A stretch of DNA of 64,000 nt from Auanema rhodensis. Lineage: Eukaryota > Nematoda > Chromadorea > Rhabditida > Rhabditidae. The stretch spans positions 682,001 to 746,000 of the forward strand of contig OZ059899.1 of NCBI GenBank assembly GCA_964057225.1, in the 5' to 3' direction. Under the pieces are notes generated by a model. The model had not been told where the DNA came from, made no database searches, and was given only the letters and a program-made list of their open reading frames with translations. This document shows positions 9,570-22,133 of this stretch, one piece after another. The position numbers were made by a program, and so were the translations under genes. How positions within the stretch are numbered: the first letter of the stretch is position 1; each line of letters begins with the position of its first letter.

Positions 9570-9739
9570 TTTTGAAAACCGCATCTCTTTATCTTTCACG
9601 TGAAGCGAGTTACATACCAAGTGCACATCACGTGTACATTTAATTAGCATAAATTAAAGTGCACGTAAATTTCAAAGTCATGGTTACCATGAACCAATAT
9701 CAATGAAAATTTGTTTGTAGACTAATATGGACATGCTAA
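9570..9739 (+). repeat. 170-bp deletion monomer, copy 1
   Basis: An A1 unit whose end reads GGACATGCTAATTTTG, so 6 bp of the GGGGAATC segment are missing. The only other unit with this deletion is 13900, exactly 4330 bp away, so it is a good private marker for the 25-monomer duplication. Confidence 0.92.
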
Positions 9740-11499
9740 TTTTGAAAACCGCATCTCTTTATCTTTCACGTGAAGCGAGTTACATACCAAGTGCACATCA
9801 CGTGTACATTTAATTAGCATAAATTAAAGTTCACCTAAATTTCAAAGTCATGGTTACCATGAACCAATATTAATAAAAATTTGTTTTTAGACTAATATGG
9901 ACTAGGGGAATCTAATTTTGAAAACCGCATCTCTTTATCTTTCACGTGAAGCGAGTTACATACCAAGTGCACATCACGTGTACATTTAATTAGCATAAAT
10001 TAAAGTTCACGTAAATTTAAAAATCATGGTTACCATGAACCAATATCAATAAAAATTTGTTTTTAGACTAATATGGATATGGGGAATCTAATTTTGAAAA
10101 CCGCATCTTTTTATCTTTCACGTGAAGCGAGTTACATACCAAGTGCACATCACGTGTACATTTAATTAGCATAAATTAAAGTTCACGTAAATTTCAAAGT
10201 CATGGTTACCATGAACCAATATCATAAAAAATTTGTTTTTAGACTAATATGGACATGGGGAATCTAATTTTGAAAACCGCATCTCTTTATCTTTCACGTG
10301 AAGCGAGTTACATACCAAGTGCACATCACGTGTACATTTAATTAGCATAAATTAAAGTTCACGTAAATTTCAAAGTCATGGTTACCATGAACCAATATCA
10401 ATAAAAATTTGTTTTTAGACTAATATGGACATGGGGAATCTAATTTTGAAAACCGCATCTCTTTATCTTTCACGTGAAGCGAGTTACATACCAATTTCAC
10501 ATCACGTGTACATTTAATTAGCATAAATTAAAGTTCACGTAAATTTCAAAGTCATGGTTACCATGCACCAATATCAATAAAAATTTGTTTTTAGACTAAT
10601 ATGGACATGGGGAATCTAATTTTGAAAACCGCATCTCTTTATCTTTCACGTGAAGCGAGTTACATACCATGTGCACATCACGTGTACATTTAATTAGCAT
10701 AAATTAAAGTTCACGTAAATTTCAAAGTCATGGTTACCATGCACCAATATCAATAAAAATTTGTTTTCAGACTAATATGGACATGGGGAATCTAATTTTG
10801 AAAACCGCATCTCTTTATCTTTCACGTGAAGCGAGTTACATACCATGTGCACTTCACGTGTACATTTAATTAGCATAAATTAAAGTTCACGTAAATTTCA
10901 AAGTCATGGTTACCATGCACCAATATCAATAAAAATTTGTTTTCAGACTAATATGGACATGGGGAATCTAATTTTGAAAACCGCATCTCTTTATCTTCCA
11001 CGTGAAGCGAGTTACATACCATGTGCACATCACGTGTACATTTAATTAGCATGAATTAAAGTTCACGTAAATTTCAAAGTCATGGTTACCATGAACCAAT
11101 ATCAATAAAAATTTGTTTTTAGACTAATATGGACATGGGGAATCTAATTTTGAAAACCGCATCTCTTTATCTTTCACGTGAAGCGAGTTACATACCATGT
11201 GCACATCACGTGTACATTTAATTAGCATGAATTAAAGTTCACGTAAATTTCAAAGTCATGGTTACCATGAACCAATATCAATAAAAATTTGTTTTTAGAC
11301 TAATATAGACATGGGGAATCTAATTTTGGAAACCGCATCTCTTTATCTTTCACGTGAAGCGAGTTACATACCATGTGCACATCACGTGTACATTTAATTA
11401 GCATGAATTAAAGTTCACGTAAATTTCAAAGTCATGGTTACCATGAACTAATATCAATAAAAATTTGTTTTTATACTAATATGGACATGGGGAATCTAA

Positions 11500-11659
11500 T
11501 TTTGAAAACCGCATCTCTTTATCTTTCACGTGAAGCGAGTTACATACCATGTGCACATCACGTGTACATTTAATTAGCATAAATTAAAGTTCACCTAAAT
11601 TTCAAAGTCATGGTTACCATGAACCAATATCAATAAAAATTTGGACATGGGGATTCTAA
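11500..11659 (+). repeat. 160-bp deletion monomer 8 (hybrid background)
   Basis: The deletion sits on a hybrid background (CCATGTG, GCATAAATT, TTCACCTAAATTTC). Confidence 0.92.
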
Positions 11660-12187
11660 TTTTGAAAACCGCATCTCTTTATCTTTCACGTGAAGCGAGT
11701 TACATACCAAGTGCACATCACGTGTACATTTAATTAGCATAAATTAAAGTGCACGTAAATTTCAAAGTCATGGTTACCATGAACTAATATCAATAAAAAT
11801 TTGTTTTTAGACTAATATGGACATGGGGAATCTAATTTTGAAAACGGCATCTCTTTATCTTTCACGTGAAGCGAGTTACATACCATGTGCACATCACGTG
11901 TACATTTAATTAGCATGAATTAAAGTTCACGTAAATTTCAAAGTCATGGTTACCATGAACCAATATCAATAAAAATTTGTTTTTAGACTAATATAGACAT
12001 GGGGAATCTAATTTTGGAAACCGCATCTCTTTATCTTTCACGTGAAGCGAGTTACATACCATGTGCACATCACGTGTACATTTAATTAGCATGAATTAAA
12101 GTTCACGTAAATTTCAAAGTCATGGTTACCATGAACTAATATCAATAAAAATTTGTTTTTATACTAATATGGACATGGGGAATCTAA

Positions 12188-12347
12188 TTTTGAAAACCGC
12201 ATCTCTTTATCTTTCACGTGAAGCGAGTTACATACCATGTGCACATCACGTGTACATTTAATTAGCATAAATTAAAGTTCACCTAAATTTCAAAGTCATG
12301 GTTACCATGAACCAATATCAATAAAAATTTGGACATGGGGATTCTAA
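12188..12347 (+). repeat. 160-bp deletion monomer 9 (hybrid background)
   Basis: Local duplicate of 11500 at +688, same hybrid background. Confidence 0.92.
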
Positions 12348-13227
12348 TTTTGAAAACCGCATCTCTTTATCTTTCACGTGAAGCGAGTTACATACCAAGT
12401 GCACATCACGTGTACATTTAATTAGCATAAATTAAAGTGCACGTAAATTTCAAAGTCATGGTTACCATGAACTAATATCAATGAAAATTTGTTTGTAGAC
12501 TAATATGGACATGGGGAATCTAATTTTGAAAACCGCATCTCTTTATCTTTCACGTGAAGCGAGTTACATACCAAGTGCACATCACGTGTACATTTAATTA
12601 GCATAAATTAAAGTTCACCTAAATTTCAAAGTCATGGTTACCATGAACCAATATTAATAAAAATTTGTTTTTAGACTAATATGGACTAGGGGAATCTAAT
12701 TTTGAAAACCGCATCTCTTTATCTTTCACGTGAAGCGAGTTACATACCAAGTGCACATCACGTGTACATTTAATTTGCATAAATTAAAGTTCACGTAAAT
12801 TTAAAAATCATGGTTACCATGAACCAATATCAATAAAAATTTGTTTTTAGACTAATATGGACATGGGGAATCTAATTTTGAAAACCGCATCTTTTTATCT
12901 TTCACGTGAAGCGAGTTACATACCAAGTGCACATCACGTGTACATTTAATTAGCATAAATTAAAGTTCACGTAAATTTCAAAGTCATGGTTACCATGAAC
13001 CAATATCATAAAAAATTTGTTTTTAGACTAATATGGACATGGGGAATCTAATTTTGAAAACCGCATCTCTTTATCTTTCACGTGAAGCGAGTTACATACC
13101 AAGTGCACATCACGTGTACATTTAATTAGCATAAATTAAAGTGCACGTAAATTTCAAAGTCATGGTTACCATGAACCAATATCAATAAAAATTTGTTTTT
13201 AGACTAATATGGACATGGGGAATCTAA

Positions 13228-13387
13228 TTTTGAAAACCGCATCTCTTTATCTTTCACGTGAAGCGAGTTACATACCAAGTGCACATCACGTGTACATTTA
13301 ATTAGCATAAATTAAAGTTCACCTAAATTTCAAAGTCATGGTTACCATGAACCAATATCAATAAAAATTTGGACATGGGGATTCTAA
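13228..13387 (+). repeat. 160-bp deletion monomer 10
   Basis: TTCACCTAAATTTC background; +4330 copy of 8898. Confidence 0.92.
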
Positions 13388-13739
13388 TTTTGAAAACCGC
13401 ATCTCTTTATCTTTCACGTGAAGCGAGTTACATACCAAGTGCACATCACGTGTACATTTAATTAGCATAAATTAAAGTGCACGTAAATTTCAAAGTCATG
13501 GTTACCATGAACCAATATCAATGAAAATTTGTTTGTAGACTAATATGGACATGGGGAATCTAATTTTGAAAACCGCATCTCTTTATCTTTCACGTGAAGC
13601 GAGTTACATACCAAGTGCACATCACGTGTACATTTAATTAGCATAAATTAAAGTTCACCTAAATTTCAAAGTCATGGTTACCATGAACCAATATTAATAA
13701 AAATTTGTTTTTAGACTAATATGGACTAGGGGAATCTAA

Positions 13740-13899
13740 TTTTGAAAACCGCATCTCTTTATCTTTCACGTGAAGCGAGTTACATACCAAGTGCACATCA
13801 CGTGTACATTTAATTAGCATAAATTAAAGTTCACGTAAATTTAAAAATCATGGTTACCATGAACCAATATCAATAAAAATTTGGACATGGGGATTCTAA
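13740..13899 (+). repeat. 160-bp deletion monomer 11
   Basis: A3 (TTTAAAAATC) background; +4330 copy of 9410. Confidence 0.92.
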
Positions 13900-14069
13900 T
13901 TTTGAAAACCGCATCTCTTTATCTTTCACGTGAAGCGAGTTACATACCAAGTGCACATCACGTGTACATTTAATTAGCATAAATTAAAGTGCACGTAAAT
14001 TTCAAAGTCATGGTTACCATGAACCAATATCAATGAAAATTTGTTTGTAGACTAATATGGACATGCTAA
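13900..14069 (+). repeat. 170-bp deletion monomer, copy 2
   Basis: Identical GGACATGCTAATTTTG junction to the unit at 9570. Confidence 0.92.
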
Positions 14070-14773
14070 TTTTGAAAACCGCATCTCTTTATCTTTCACG
14101 TGAAGCGAGTTACATACCAAGTGCACATCACGTGTACATTTAATTAGCATAAATTAAAGTTCACCTAAATTTCAAAGTCATGGTTACCATGAACCAATAT
14201 TAATAAAAATTTGTTTTTAGACTAATATGGACTAGGGGAATCTAATTTTGAAAACCGCATCTCTTTATCTTTCACGTGAAGCGAGTTACATACCAAGTGC
14301 ACATCACGTGTACATTTAATTAGCATAAATTAAAGTTCACGTAAATTTAAAAATCATGGTTACCATGAACCAATATCAATAAAAATTTGTTTTTAGACTA
14401 ATATGGATATGGGGAATCTAATTTTGAAAACCGCATCTTTTTATCTTTCACGTGAAGCGAGTTACATACCAAGTGCACATCACGTGTACATTTAATTAGC
14501 ATAAATTAAAGTTCACGTAAATTTCAAAGTCATGGTTACCATGAACCAATATCATAAAAAATTTGTTTTTAGACTAATATGGACATGGGGAATCTAATTT
14601 TGAAAACCGCATCTCTTTATCTTTCACGTGAAGCGAGTTACATACCAAGTGCACATCACGTGTACATTTAATTAGCATAAATTAAAGTTCACGTAAATTT
14701 CAAAGTCATGGTTACCATGAACCAATATCAATAAAAATTTGTTTTTAGACTAATATGGACATGGGGAATCTAA

Positions 14774-16165
14774 TTTTGAAAACCGCATCTCTTTATCTTT
14801 CACGTGAAGCGAGTTACATACCAATTTCACATCACGTGTACATTTAATTAGCATAAATTAAAGTTCACGTAAATTTCAAAGTCATGGTTACCATGCACCA
14901 ATATCAATAAAAATTTGTTTTTAGACTAATATGGACATGGGGAATCTAATTTTGAAAACCGCATCTCTTTATCTTTCACGTGAAGCGAGTTACATACCAT
15001 GTGCACATCACGTGTACATTTAATTAGCATAAATTAAAGTTCACGTAAATTTCAAAGTCATGGTTACCATGCACCAATATCAATAAAAATTTGTTTTCAG
15101 ACTAATATGGACATGGGGAATCTAATTTTGAAAACCGCATCTCTTTATCTTTCACGTGAAGCGAGTTACATACCATGTGCACTTCACGTGTACATTTAAT
15201 TAGCATAAATTAAAGTTCACGTAAATTTCAAAGTCATGGTTACCATGCACCAATATCAATAAAAATTTGTTTTCAGACTAATATGGACATGGGGAATCTA
15301 ATTTTGAAAACCGCATCTCTTTATCTTCCACGTGAAGCGAGTTACATACCATGTGCACATCACGTGTACATTTAATTAGCATGAATTAAAGTTCACGTAA
15401 ATTTCAAAGTCATGGTTACCATGAACCAATATCAATAAAAATTTGTTTTTAGACTAATATGGACATGGGGAATCTAATTTTGAAAACCGCATCTCTTTAT
15501 CTTTCACGTGAAGCGAGTTACATACCATGTGCACATCACGTGTACATTTAATTAGCATGAATTAAAGTTCACGTAAATTTCAAAGTCATGGTTACCATGA
15601 ACCAATATCAATAAAAATTTGTTTTTAGACTAATATAGACATGGGGAATCTAATTTTGGAAACCGCATCTCTTTATCTTTCACGTGAAGCGAGTTACATA
15701 CCATGTGCACATCACGTGTACATTTAATTAGCATGAATTAAAGTTCACGTAAATTTCAAAGTCATGGTTACCATGAACTAATATCAATAAAAATTTGTTT
15801 TTATACTAATATGGACATGGGGAATCTAATTTTGAAAACCGCATCTCTTTATCTTTCACGTGAAGCGAGTTACATACCATGTGCACATCACGTGTACATT
15901 TAATTAGCATAAATTAAAGTTCACCTAAATTTCAAAGTCATGGTTACCATGAACCAATATCAATAAAAATTTGGACATGGGGATTCTAATTTTGAAAACC
16001 GCATCTCTTTATCTTTCACGTGAAGCGAGTTACATACCAAGTGCACATCACGTGTACATTTAATTAGCATAAATTAAAGTGCACGTAAATTTCAAAGTCA
16101 TGGTTACCATGAACTAATATCAATAAAAATTTGTTTTTAGACTAATATGGACATGGGGAATCTAA
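14774..16165 (+). repeat. A-to-B ramp cassette, third occurrence
   Basis: Same series as 10444-11836, shifted by 4330: 14774 (CCAATTTCAC), 14950 and 15126 (hybrids), 15302 (CTTCCACGTG), B at 15478 and 15654, the 160-bp hybrid at 15830, and one A unit at 15990. After it, B becomes the dominant family. Confidence 0.85.
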
Positions 16166-17555
16166 TTTTGAAAACCGCATCTCTTTATCTTTCACGTGAA
16201 GCGAGTTACATACCATGTGCACATCACGTGTACATTTAATTAGCATGAATTAAAGTTCACGTAAATTTCAAAGTCATGGTTACCATGAACCAATATCAAT
16301 AAAAATTTGTTTTTAGACTAATATAGACATGGGGAATCTAATTTTGGAAACCGCATCTCTTTATCTTTCACGTGAAGCGAGTTACATACCATGTGCACAT
16401 CACGTGTACATTTAATTAGCATGAATTAAAGTTCACGTAAATTTCAAAGTCATGGTTACCATGAACCAATATCAATAAAAATTTGTTTTTAGACTAATAT
16501 GGACATGGGGAATCTAATTTTGAAAACCGCATCTCTTTATCTTTCACGTGAAGCGAGTTACATACCATGTGCACATCACGTGTACATTTAATTAGCATGA
16601 ATTAAAGTTCACGTAAATTTCAAAGTCATGGTTACCATGAACTAATATCAATAAAAATTTGTTTTTAGACTAATATGGACATGGGGAATCTAATTTTGGA
16701 AACCGCATCTCTTTATCTTTCACGTGAAGCGAGTTACATACCATGTGCACATCACGTGTACATTTAATTAGCATGAATTAAAGTTCACGTAAATTTCAAA
16801 GTCATGGTTACCATGAACCAATATCAATAAAAATTTGTTTTTAGACTAATATGGACATTGGGAATCTAATTTTGAAAACCGCATCTCTTTATCTTTCACG
16901 TGAAGCGAGTTACATACCATGTGCACATCACGTGTACATTTAATTAGCATGAATTAAAGTTCACGTAAATTTCAAAGTCATGGTTACCATGAACCAATAT
17001 CAATAAAAATTTGTTTTTAGACTAATATGGACATGGGTAATCTAATTTTGGACACCGCATCTGTTTATCTTTCACGTGAAGCGAGTTACATACCATGTGC
17101 ACATCACGTGTACATTTAATTAGCATGAATTAAAGTTCAAGTAAATTTCAAAGTCATGGTTACCATGAACCAATATCAATAAAAATTTGTTTTTAGACTA
17201 ATATGGACATGGGAAATCTAATTTTGAAAACCGCATCTCTTTATCTTTCTCGTGAAGCGAGTTACATACCATGTGCACATCACGTGTACATTTAATTAGC
17301 ATGAATTAAAGTTCACGTAAATTTCAAAGTCATGGTTACCATGAACCAATATCAATAAAAATTTGTTTTTAGACTAATATGGACATGGGGAATCTAATTT
17401 TGGAAACCGCATCTCTTTATCTTTCACGTGAAGCGAGTTACATACCATGTGCACATCACGTGTACATTTAATTAGCATGAATTAAAGTTCACGTAAATTT
17501 CAAAGTCATGGTTACCATGAACCAATATCAATAAAAATTTGTTTTTAGACTAATA
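15050..17555 (+). repeat. Segment duplicated at +4384 bp, copy 1
   Basis: Markers at +4384 (25 x 176 minus 16): CACTTCACGTG unit 15126/19510, CTTCCACGTG 15302/19686, 160-bp unit 15830/20214, lone A unit 15990/20374, ACATTGGG 16855/21239, and the GGGTAATC/GGACACC unit 17046/21430. Similarity stops at about 17.55 kb, where copy 1 reads ATAGACATGG before the unit at 17574 and copy 2 does not. The copies are not adjacent: a 7-mer repeat and B units separate them. Confidence 0.8.
15830..15989 (+). repeat. 160-bp deletion monomer 12 (hybrid background)
   Basis: +4330 copy of 11500; itself copied at +4384 to 20214. Confidence 0.92.
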
Positions 17556-18805
17556 TAGACATGGGGAATCTAATTTTGGAAACCGCATCTCTTTATCTTT
17601 CACGTGAAGCGAGTTACATACCATGTGCACATCACGTGTACATTTAATTAGCATGAATTAAAGTTCACGTAAATTTCAAAGTCATGGTTACCATGAACCA
17701 ATATCAATAAAAATTTGTTTTTAGACTAATATGGACATGGGGAATCTAATTTTGAAAACCGCATCTCTTTATCTTTCACGTGAAGCGAGTTACATACCAT
17801 GTGCACATCACGTGTACATTTAATTAGCATGAATTAAAGTTCACGTAAATTTCAAAGTCATGGTTACCATGAACTAATATCAATAAAAATTTGTTTTTAG
17901 ACTAATATGGACATGGGGAATCTAATTTTGGAAACCGCATCTCTTTATCTTTCACGTGAAGCGAGTTACATACCATGTGCACATCACGTGTACATTTAAT
18001 TAGCATGAATTAAAGTTCACGTAAATTTCAAAGTCATGGTTACCATGAACCAATATCAATAAAAATTTGTTTTTAGACTAATATGGACATTGGGAATCTA
18101 ATTTTGAAAACCGCATCTCTTTATCTTTCACGTGAAGCGAGTTACATACCATGTGCACATCACGTGTACATTTAATTAGCATGAATTAAAGTTCACGTAA
18201 ATTTCAAAGTCATGGTTACCATGAACCAATATCAATAAAAATTTGTTTTTAGACTAATATGGACATGGGTAATCTAATTTTGGACACCGCATCTGTTTAT
18301 CTTTCACGTGAAGCGAGTTACATACCATGTGCACATCACGTGTACATTTAATTAGCATGAATTAAAGTTCAAGTAAATTTCAAAGTCATGGTTACCATGA
18401 ACCAATATCAATAAAAATTTGTTTTTAGACTAATATGGACATGGGAAATCTAATTTTGAAAACCGCATCTCTTTATCTTTCTCGTGAAGCGAGTTACATA
18501 CCATGTGCACATCACGTGTACATTTAATTAGCATGAATTAAAGTTCACGTAAATTTCAAAGTCATGGTTACCATGAACCAATATCAATAAAAATTTGTTT
18601 TTAGACTAATATGGACATGGGGAATCTAATTTTGGAAACCGCATCTCTTTATCTTTCACGTGAAGCGAGTTACATACCATGTGCACATCACGTGTACATT
18701 TAATTAGCATGAATTAAAGTTCACGTAAATTTCAAAGTCATGGTTACCATGAACCAATATCAATAAAAATTTGTTTTTAGACTAATATGGACATGGGGAA
18801 TCTAA
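16342..18805 (+). repeat. 7-monomer HOR, two copies (1232 bp)
   Basis: Copy 1 is about 16342-17573 and copy 2 about 17574-18805. Matching units at +1232: 16342/17574 (ATAGACATGG upstream, TTTTGGAAACC), 16518/17750 (GAACTAAT), 16694/17926, 16870/18102 (ACATTGGG upstream), 17046/18278 (GGGTAATC, GGACACC, CTGTTT), 17222/18454 (GGGAAATC, TTTCTCGTG). 7 x 176 = 1232, with no indel. Confidence 0.83.
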
Positions 18806-19429
18806 TTTTGAAAACCGCATCTCTTTATCTTTCACGTGAAGCGAGTTACATACCATGTGCACATCACGTGTACATTTAATTAGCATGAATTAAAGTTCAA
18901 GTAAATTTCAAAGTCATGGTTACCATGAACCAATATCAATAAAAATTTGTTTTTAGACTAATATGGACATGGGGAATCTAATTTTGGAAACCGCATCTCT
19001 TTATCTTTCACGTGAAGCGAGTTACATACCATGTGCACATCACGTGTACATTTAATTAGCATGAATTAAAGTTCACGTAAATTTCAAAGTCATGGTTACC
19101 ATGAACCAATATCAATAAAAATTTGTTTTTAGACTAATATGGACATGGGGAATCTAATTTTGAAAACCGCATCTCTTTATCTTTCACGTGAAGCGAGTTA
19201 CATACCAAGTGCACATCACGTGTACATTTAATTAGCATAAATTAAAGTTCACGTAAATTTCAAAGTCATGGTTACCATGAACCAATATCAATAAAAATTT
19301 GTTTTTAGACTAATATGGACATGGGGAATCTAATTTTGAAAACCGCATCTCTTTATCTTTCACGTGAAGCAAGTTACATACCATGTGCACATCACGTGTA
19401 CATTTAATTAGCATGAATTAAAGTTCACG

Positions 19430-21940
19430 TAAATTTCAAAGTCATGGTTACCATGCACCAATATCAATAAAAATTTGTTTTCAGACTAATATGGACATGG
19501 GGAATCTAATTTTGAAAACCGCATCTCTTTATCTTTCACGTGAAGCGAGTTACATACCATGTGCACTTCACGTGTACATTTAATTAGCATAAATTAAAGT
19601 TCACGTAAATTTCAAAGTCATGGTTACCATGCACCAATATCAATAAAAATTTGTTTTCAGACTAATATGGACATGGGGAATCTAATTTTGAAAACCGCAT
19701 CTCTTTATCTTCCACGTGAAGCGAGTTACATACCATGTGCACATCACGTGTACATTTAATTAGCATGAATTAAAGTTCACGTAAATTTCAAAGTCATGGT
19801 TACCATGAACCAATATCAATAAAAATTTGTTTTTAGACTAATATGGACATGGGGAATCTAATTTTGAAAACCGCATCTCTTTATCTTTCACGTGAAGCGA
19901 GTTACATACCATGTGCACATCACGTGTACATTTAATTAGCATGAATTAAAGTTCACGTAAATTTCAAAGTCATGGTTACCATGAACCAATATCAATAAAA
20001 ATTTGTTTTTAGACTAATATAGACATGGGGAATCTAATTTTGGAAACCGCATCTCTTTATCTTTCACGTGAAGCGAGTTACATACCATGTGCACATCACG
20101 TGTACATTTAATTAGCATGAATTAAAGTTCACGTAAATTTCAAAGTCATGGTTACCATGAACTAATATCAATAAAAATTTGTTTTTATACTAATATGGAC
20201 ATGGGGAATCTAATTTTGAAAACCGCATCTCTTTATCTTTCACGTGAAGCGAGTTACATACCATGTGCACATCACGTGTACATTTAATTAGCATAAATTA
20301 AAGTTCACCTAAATTTCAAAGTCATGGTTACCATGAACCAATATCAATAAAAATTTGGACATGGGGATTCTAATTTTGAAAACCGCATCTCTTTATCTTT
20401 CACGTGAAGCGAGTTACATACCAAGTGCACATCACGTGTACATTTAATTAGCATAAATTAAAGTGCACGTAAATTTCAAAGTCATGGTTACCATGAACTA
20501 ATATCAATAAAAATTTGTTTTTAGACTAATATGGACATGGGGAATCTAATTTTGAAAACCGCATCTCTTTATCTTTCACGTGAAGCGAGTTACATACCAT
20601 GTGCACATCACGTGTACATTTAATTAGCATGAATTAAAGTTCACGTAAATTTCAAAGTCATGGTTACCATGAACCAATATCAATAAAAATTTGTTTTTAG
20701 ACTAATATAGACATGGGGAATCTAATTTTGGAAACCGCATCTCTTTATCTTTCACGTGAAGCGAGTTACATACCATGTGCACATCACGTGTACATTTAAT
20801 TAGCATGAATTAAAGTTCACGTAAATTTCAAAGTCATGGTTACCATGAACCAATATCAATAAAAATTTGTTTTTAGACTAATATGGACATGGGGAATCTA
20901 ATTTTGAAAACCGCATCTCTTTATCTTTCACGTGAAGCGAGTTACATACCATGTGCACATCACGTGTACATTTAATTAGCATGAATTAAAGTTCACGTAA
21001 ATTTCAAAGTCATGGTTACCATGAACTAATATCAATAAAAATTTGTTTTTAGACTAATATGGACATGGGGAATCTAATTTTGGAAACCGCATCTCTTTAT
21101 CTTTCACGTGAAGCGAGTTACATACCATGTGCACATCACGTGTACATTTAATTAGCATGAATTAAAGTTCACGTAAATTTCAAAGTCATGGTTACCATGA
21201 ACCAATATCAATAAAAATTTGTTTTTAGACTAATATGGACATTGGGAATCTAATTTTGAAAACCGCATCTCTTTATCTTTCACGTGAAGCGAGTTACATA
21301 CCATGTGCACATCACGTGTACATTTAATTAGCATGAATTAAAGTTCACGTAAATTTCAAAGTCATGGTTACCATGAACCAATATCAATAAAAATTTGTTT
21401 TTAGACTAATATGGACATGGGTAATCTAATTTTGGACACCGCATCTGTTTATCTTTCACGTGAAGCGAGTTACATACCATGTGCACATCACGTGTACATT
21501 TAATTAGCATGAATTAAAGTTCAAGTAAATTTCAAAGTCATGGTTACCATGAACCAATATCAATAAAAATTTGTTTTTAGACTAATATGGACATGGGAAA
21601 TCTAATTTTGAAAACCGCATCTCTTTATCTTTCTCGTGAAGCGAGTTACATACCATGTGCACATCACGTGTACATTTAATTAGCATGAATTAAAGTTCAC
21701 GTAAATTTCAAAGTCATGGTTACCATGAACCAATATCAATAAAAATTTGTTTTTAGACTAATATGGACATGGGGAATCTAATTTTGGAAACCGCATCTCT
21801 TTATCTTTCACGTGAAGCGAGTTACATACCATGTGCACATCACGTGTACATTTAATTAGCATGAATTAAAGTTCACGTAAATTTCAAAGTCATGGTTACC
21901 ATGAACCAATATCAATAAAAATTTGTTTTTAGACTAATAT
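19430..21940 (+). repeat. Segment duplicated at +4384 bp, copy 2
   Basis: Second copy of 15050-17555, beginning inside the unit at 19334. It brings the last A-associated 160-bp unit (20214) and lone A unit (20374) into the B domain. Confidence 0.78.
20214..20373 (+). repeat. 160-bp deletion monomer 13 (hybrid background)
   Basis: +4384 copy of 15830. The next 160-bp unit is 36 kb away at 56108. Confidence 0.92.
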
Positions 21941-22133
21941 GGACATGGGGAATCTAATTTTGAAAACCGCATCTCTTTATCTTTCACGTGAAGCGAGTTA
22001 CATACCATGTGCACATCACGTGTACATTTAATTAGCATGAATTAAAGTTCAAGTAAATTTCAAAGTCATGGTTACCATGAACCAATATCAATAAAAATTT
22101 GTTTTTAGACTAATATGGACATGGGGAATCTAA

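Larger units (their letters stand above)
10444..12347 (+). repeat. A-to-B ramp cassette and B island 3
   Basis: The ramp series recurs: CCAATTTCAC at 10444, CCATGTG/GCATAAATT at 10620, CACTTCACGTG at 10796, CTTCCACGTG plus GCATGAATT at 10972, full B at 11148 and 11324, then the 160-bp hybrid 11500. The unit 11660 is family A, 11836 and 12012 are B, and 12188 is again a 160-bp hybrid. Units 11324 and 12012 share GAACTAAT and the rare TTTTATACTAAT. The offset of 688 bp (4 monomers minus 16) marks a local duplication. Confidence 0.85.
8150..12480 (+). repeat. 25-monomer HOR block, copy 1 (period 4330 bp)
   Basis: Markers repeat at +4330: 160-bp units 8898/13228, 9410/13740 and 11500/15830; the 170-bp unit 9570/13900; CCAATTTCAC 10491/14821. 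The arithmetic is 25 x 176 minus four 16-bp and one 6-bp deletions. Copy 1 carries an internal 4-monomer (688-bp) repeat (11324-12011 echoed from 12012), which copy 2 lacks. The junction is within the unit at 12348, which begins like 11660 (GAACTAAT) and then turns into the 8018 type (AATGAAAATTTGTTTGTAG). Confidence 0.82.
12481..16340 (+). repeat. 25-monomer HOR block, copy 2 (period 4330 bp)
   Basis: Second copy of the 8150-12480 block. Similarity ends inside the unit at 16342, because copy 1 continues into its extra 688-bp repeat while copy 2 continues into B units. A private difference is TTTAATTTGCAT near 12770 (TTTAATTAGCAT in copy 1). Confidence 0.8.
16166..20549 (+). repeat. Family-B domain with residual A units
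   Basis: B units from 16166 to 19157, one A unit at 19158, B at 19334, hybrid 19510, B 19686-20213, hybrid 160-bp unit 20214, and A unit 20374. Sub-variants useful as markers are ACATTGGGAATC, GGGTAATC with GGACACCGCATCTGTTT, TTCAAGTAAATTT, GGGAAATC with TTTCTCGTG, and GAACTAAT. Confidence 0.82.
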
